8,383 nucleotides of DNA from Clostridia bacterium (lineage in GTDB: Bacteria > Bacillota > Clostridia > UBA1381): assembly GCA_017420825.1 (NCBI GenBank), contig JAFQNU010000070.1, forward strand, positions 1 through 8,383, in the 5' to 3' direction. Position numbers and translations under genes: made by a program. The notes below the pieces were generated by a model. The model did no database searches and was not told the origin of the DNA. It saw only the letters and a list, made by a program, of their open reading frames with translations. Shown here one piece after another: positions 6,195 through 8,383 of this stretch (its first letter is position 1; every line of letters begins with the position of its first letter).

Positions 6195-7679
6195 ATGGGA
6201 AAAATTTATAAATTTTTGGCGTTTGACTTTGGTGCGTCATCAGGACGTGCTATGTTGGCAAAATTTGATGGTGAAAAAATTACATTGGAGGAAAAGCATC
6301 GTTTTTCAAATGACCCTGTTGTTATGAATGGTGGATTTTACTGGGACGTTATGAGACTGTTCCATGAGATTAAGCAGGGAATATTGGCATGCGCAAATTC
6401 AGGAGATAAGGATATAGATTGCATTGCAATTGATACATGGGGAGTTGATTATGGCTTACTTGATAAAAATGATAAGCTTTTGTCAAATCCGTATCATTAC
6501 AGAGATACAAGAACAGACGGAATGTATGAGGAGGCATTTAAGAAGGTTTCAAAAGAAGAAATATTTGGAGCAACAGGTATTGCATTTAACTGGTTTAATA
6601 CATTGTTCCAGTTGCTTTCGGCAAAGCTTTCAGGTGATGTAGCATTAGAGAATGCAAAAACACTTCTGTTCATGCCTGATTTATTGAATTTCTTACTTAC
6701 AGGTGAAAAGAGATGCGAATATACTATTGCATCAACCTCACAGATGTTTGACTCAAGAACACATACATGGGCAACCGACTTATTGAAAAAGCTCGATTTG
6801 CCGACAGATATATTTGCACCAATGATTTATCCTGGTGAGCAGGTTGGAGTGTTATTGCCTGAAATTGCAGAAGAATTGGGTGTTGCTCAAATTCCTGTTA
6901 TTGCAGCGGCTTCACATGATACAGGCTCTGCAGTTGCATCTGTACCTGTAACAGATAATGAAGATTTTATATATATTTCAAGCGGAACATGGTCGTTGAT
7001 GGGTGTTGAATTAAAAACTCCTAATGTATCAAAAGACGCATTGGAATATAATTTCACAAATGAAGGCGGAGTTGAAAAAACCATAAGATTCTTGAAGAAT
7101 ATCATGGGTTTGTGGTTAATTCAGGAATCAAGACGTCAGTGGAAGAGAGAAGGAGAAGAATTAAGCTTTAATGACCTTGAACTTCAGGCATATGCAGCGG
7201 CTCCTTTTGAAAGCTTTATTGACCCTGATTATCCTGCATTCCAGACACCGGGAAATATGCCAAAGAGAATAAGAGAATACTGTGAAAAGACAGGACAAAA
7301 AGTTCCACAGACTAAGGGCGAAATTATAAGATGTATTGCACAGAGTCTTGCATTTAAGTATCGTCAGACAGTTGAGGGTATGGAGGATGTTACAGGAAAC
7401 AAATACTCTGTTATTAATATTGTGGGCGGCGGTATTAAGGATAAGATGATTTGTCAGTTTACCGCAAATGCTACAAAGAGAACTGTAAGTGCAGGTCCTG
7501 TTGAGGCAACAAGTATGGGTAACGCAATAGTTCAAGGTATTGGCGTAGGTGCAATTGCCGACTTAAAACAGGCAAGACAGATTGTTAAAAATTCATTTGA
7601 CATAGAAACATATACTCCACAGGATTCAGATGAATGGGATGCGGCATACGAGCAGTGGAAAAAAATTATCGGAGCATAA
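6195..7679 (+). CDS. rhaB: rhamnulokinase (FGGY carbohydrate kinase)
   Basis: Predicted to phosphorylate L-rhamnulose to L-rhamnulose 1-phosphate with ATP in the cytoplasm, the second step of rhamnose use. The 494-residue protein is collinear with E. coli RhaB: DFGASSGRAML (11-21, phosphate 1 loop), AIDTWGVDYGLLD (78-90), YRDTRTDG (102-109), FNTLFQL, EYTIASTSQ, and ASHDTGSAV (239-247) with the likely catalytic Asp at 242. ISSGTWSLMGVE (261-272), FTNEGG, FLKNIMGLWL, and the C-terminal ATP site VGGGIKDKMICQF with SAGPVEATSMGNA follow. The start ATG at 6195 has AAGGAG at 6181-6186 with 8-base spacing, placed directly after the thrC stop, so the two are probably cotranscribed. No rhaA, rhaD or rhamnose regulator is nearby, which is unusual for this gene. 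Fuculokinase or xylulokinase are less likely given the RhaB-specific motifs. Confidence 0.93.
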   Translation: MGKIYKFLAFDFGASSGRAMLAKFDGEKITLEEKHRFSNDPVVMNGGFYWDVMRLFHEIKQGILACANSGDKDIDCIAIDTWGVDYGLLDKNDKLLSNPYHYRDTRTDGMYEEAFKKVSKEEIFGATGIAFNWFNTLFQLLSAKLSGDVALENAKTLLFMPDLLNFLLTGEKRCEYTIASTSQMFDSRTHTWATDLLKKLDLPTDIFAPMIYPGEQVGVLLPEIAEELGVAQIPVIAAASHDTGSAVASVPVTDNEDFIYISSGTWSLMGVELKTPNVSKDALEYNFTNEGGVEKTIRFLKNIMGLWLIQESRRQWKREGEELSFNDLELQAYAAAPFESFIDPDYPAFQTPGNMPKRIREYCEKTGQKVPQTKGEIIRCIAQSLAFKYRQTVEGMEDVTGNKYSVINIVGGGIKDKMICQFTANATKRTVSAGPVEATSMGNAIVQGIGVGAIADLKQARQIVKNSFDIETYTPQDSDEWDAAYEQWKKIIGA

Positions 7680-7687
7680 ATAACTGT

Positions 7688-7710
7688 AAGGGGCTGAATT
7701 TCAGCCCCTT
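7688..7710 (+). terminator. stem-loop ending the rhaB transcript
   Basis: AAGGGGCTGA (7688-7697) and TCAGCCCCTT (7701-7710) pair perfectly around a 3-base ATT loop, 8 bases after the rhaB stop. It is GC-rich and stable, but only ATGTAAATTG follows rather than a T run. It is most likely the end of the plus-strand cluster, by termination or by protecting the mRNA 3' end. Confidence 0.65.
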
Positions 7711-7753
7711 ATGTAAATTGTAATTTAAATTATTATAATTGAAAATCTTTTGA

Positions 7754-7942
7754 TCTAACTTAACACAAGCATATAAAGACTGTACAAAGAAGATGACATC
7801 GGATTTTCCCAGTGTTTATGCGGGTTTGAAGCATCTTTACAAAAATTAACCAAAGACATTTTATGTAGATGCCAAGGGTATTCTGACCAAGAGGACCAAA
7901 AAATCGGTGGTTTTAGCCGATTTTGAACAAGTAAAACAATAA
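7754..7942 (+). pseudogene. possible gene remnant broken by one stop codon
   Basis: One plus-strand frame reads, after a TGA at 7751, SNLTQAYKDCTKKM, then TSDFPSVYAGLKHLYKN, a TAA at 7847-7849, and continues PKTFYVDAKGILTKRTKK and SVVLADFEQVKQ before a final TAA at 7940-7942. Both halves have protein-like composition, and the second ends as a plausible C-terminus. The pattern suggests a small gene or gene tail with a nonsense mutation. I do not recognise the family. The ATG at 7793 lacks a convincing ribosome site. The halves could also be chance open stretches, since each is short. Confidence 0.35.
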
Positions 7943-7958
7943 AATGAATAAGGAAATC

Positions 7959-7996
7959 AAGACGATAATTTCGAAAAAGAGATTATCGTCTTTTTT
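7959..7996 (+). terminator. rho-independent terminator upstream of the 8027 gene
   Basis: AAGACGATAAT (7959-7969) pairs with ATTATCGTCTT (7982-7992). The stem can extend by three pairs, one of them G-U, to leave a GAAAAA loop. Six Ts at 7991-7996 complete a classic intrinsic terminator. It lies 30 bases before the start codon of the next gene and after the broken frame, so it either ends the older transcript or acts as a leader attenuator. Confidence 0.82.
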
Positions 7997-8026
7997 ATAT
8001 ATAAAATTAGAGAGGAGATGAAAGAA

Positions 8027-8383
8027 ATGTATGTTGAAAAGTTTTTGCAACAGGTACATCGTAAATTAAATGAACAGGGTATCACGAATTCAAAACTTAG
8101 AGATACCTGCATTGATATCTACGAAGGTGAAAATGAGATTTTTAAGATAGACAGAGAAGGTGGAATGTTCTATGCATCGGATAATCGATTTCGTGATGTG
8201 GTCGATGAGCTTCATGAAATAATACAGCCAATTGTTTGTGAGGTGGATGAGTATCTCAGGGCAATGGAAAATGGCACAGAATTAAAGGCAAGAGATTTTG
8301 ATATGCCATATATTAAAATTGCAGAATACAATGAGGTTGTGTTAGCCGGAAGAGAACATAGTAATGGCAGCTTTGAGTTTGCC
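8027..8383 (+). CDS. unrecognised acidic protein, 3' end outside window
   Basis: An open frame starts at ATG 8027 (MYVEKFLQQVHRKLNEQG) and runs without a stop to the window edge, 119 residues. AGAGGAG at 8011-8017 gives a good ribosome site with 9-base spacing. An in-frame ATG at 8018 directly abuts that site and is unlikely to be used. The visible part is acidic and appears soluble, with no signal peptide or membrane helix. It includes DIYEGENEIFKIDREGGMFY, a helical stretch RDVVDELHEIIQPIVCEVDEYL, and RDFDMPYIKIAEYNEVVLAG. I do not recognise a catalytic motif or family. Its use of CGT and CGA arginine codons, rare in the metabolic genes here, and its position beyond a broken frame suggest accessory DNA, possibly cargo of an integrated element. 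That is inference only. Confidence 0.75.
   Translation, partial: MYVEKFLQQVHRKLNEQGITNSKLRDTCIDIYEGENEIFKIDREGGMFYASDNRFRDVVDELHEIIQPIVCEVDEYLRAMENGTELKARDFDMPYIKIAEYNEVVLAGREHSNGSFEFA

Larger units (their letters stand above)
7711..8010. other. AT-rich intergenic stretch without an intact gene
   Basis: Between the rhaB hairpin and the next ribosome site there are about 300 bases with no full-length coding region on either strand. It holds a short frame interrupted by one stop (7754-7942) and a U-tailed hairpin (7959-7996). A weak promoter-like pair, TTGATC at 7750-7755 and TATAAA at 7772-7777 with 16 bases between, could precede the broken frame. No tRNA, direct repeat or attachment site was recognised. 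Confidence 0.6.

Noticed and set aside
7161..7535. Minus-strand Cys-rich open frame under rhaB
   Set aside because: The cysteines arise from antisense reading of Ala/Thr codons; the plus strand is unambiguous RhaB.
7711..7760. Attachment site or transposon end after rhaB
   Set aside because: No direct repeat, terminal inverted repeat or tRNA end could be matched elsewhere in the window.

Overview
This window looks like chromosome from a low-GC, AT-rich Firmicute of the class Clostridia, most likely a gut or anaerobic Lachnospiraceae/Ruminococcaceae-type bacterium. The basis is composition, strong AGGAGG-like ribosome sites, AGA/AAA-rich codon use, a 448-residue Gram-positive-type Pgi and a MelA closely resembling Bacillus MelA. 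The genus cannot be fixed from the sequence alone. Most of the window is ordinary housekeeping and sugar metabolism. No CRISPR array, insertion sequence, tRNA or rRNA gene was seen.

Left edge (1-1234): the first ~140 bases read on the minus strand as the middle of an ABC-exporter membrane domain. At about 115-145 this switches abruptly into a plus-strand GH4 alpha-galactosidase (melA) lacking its first ~75-80 residues, including the NAD-binding start. Two unrelated genes are thus joined head to head through their 5' parts, by a real rearrangement or a chimeric assembly. The apparent start codon at 74 is an artefact of antisense ABC sequence. A U-tailed hairpin at 1203-1234 ends melA and also serves the convergent EamA gene.

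Middle left, minus strand (1214-2653): a strong extended -10 promoter drives smpB (tmRNA-binding protein, TTG start), followed by an EamA/DMT-family transporter.

Middle and right, plus strand (2736-7710): a divergent promoter precedes pgi. Then come a small P-loop protein of unknown function, thrC (threonine synthase) and rhaB (rhamnulokinase). All lie close together in one direction, with perfect hairpins after the P-loop gene and after rhaB. thrC and rhaB are 14 nt apart and look cotranscribed although their pathways are unrelated.

Right edge (7711-8383): the character changes. About 310 bases hold no intact gene but contain a short reading frame broken by a stop codon and a strong U-tailed hairpin. 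Then comes the start of an unrecognised acidic protein cut off by the window end. This edge looks like accessory DNA, but nothing in it proves a mobile element.

No convincing new biological system was found. The most notable items are the chimeric junction, the uncharacterised P-loop protein and the broken frame plus unknown gene at the right edge.
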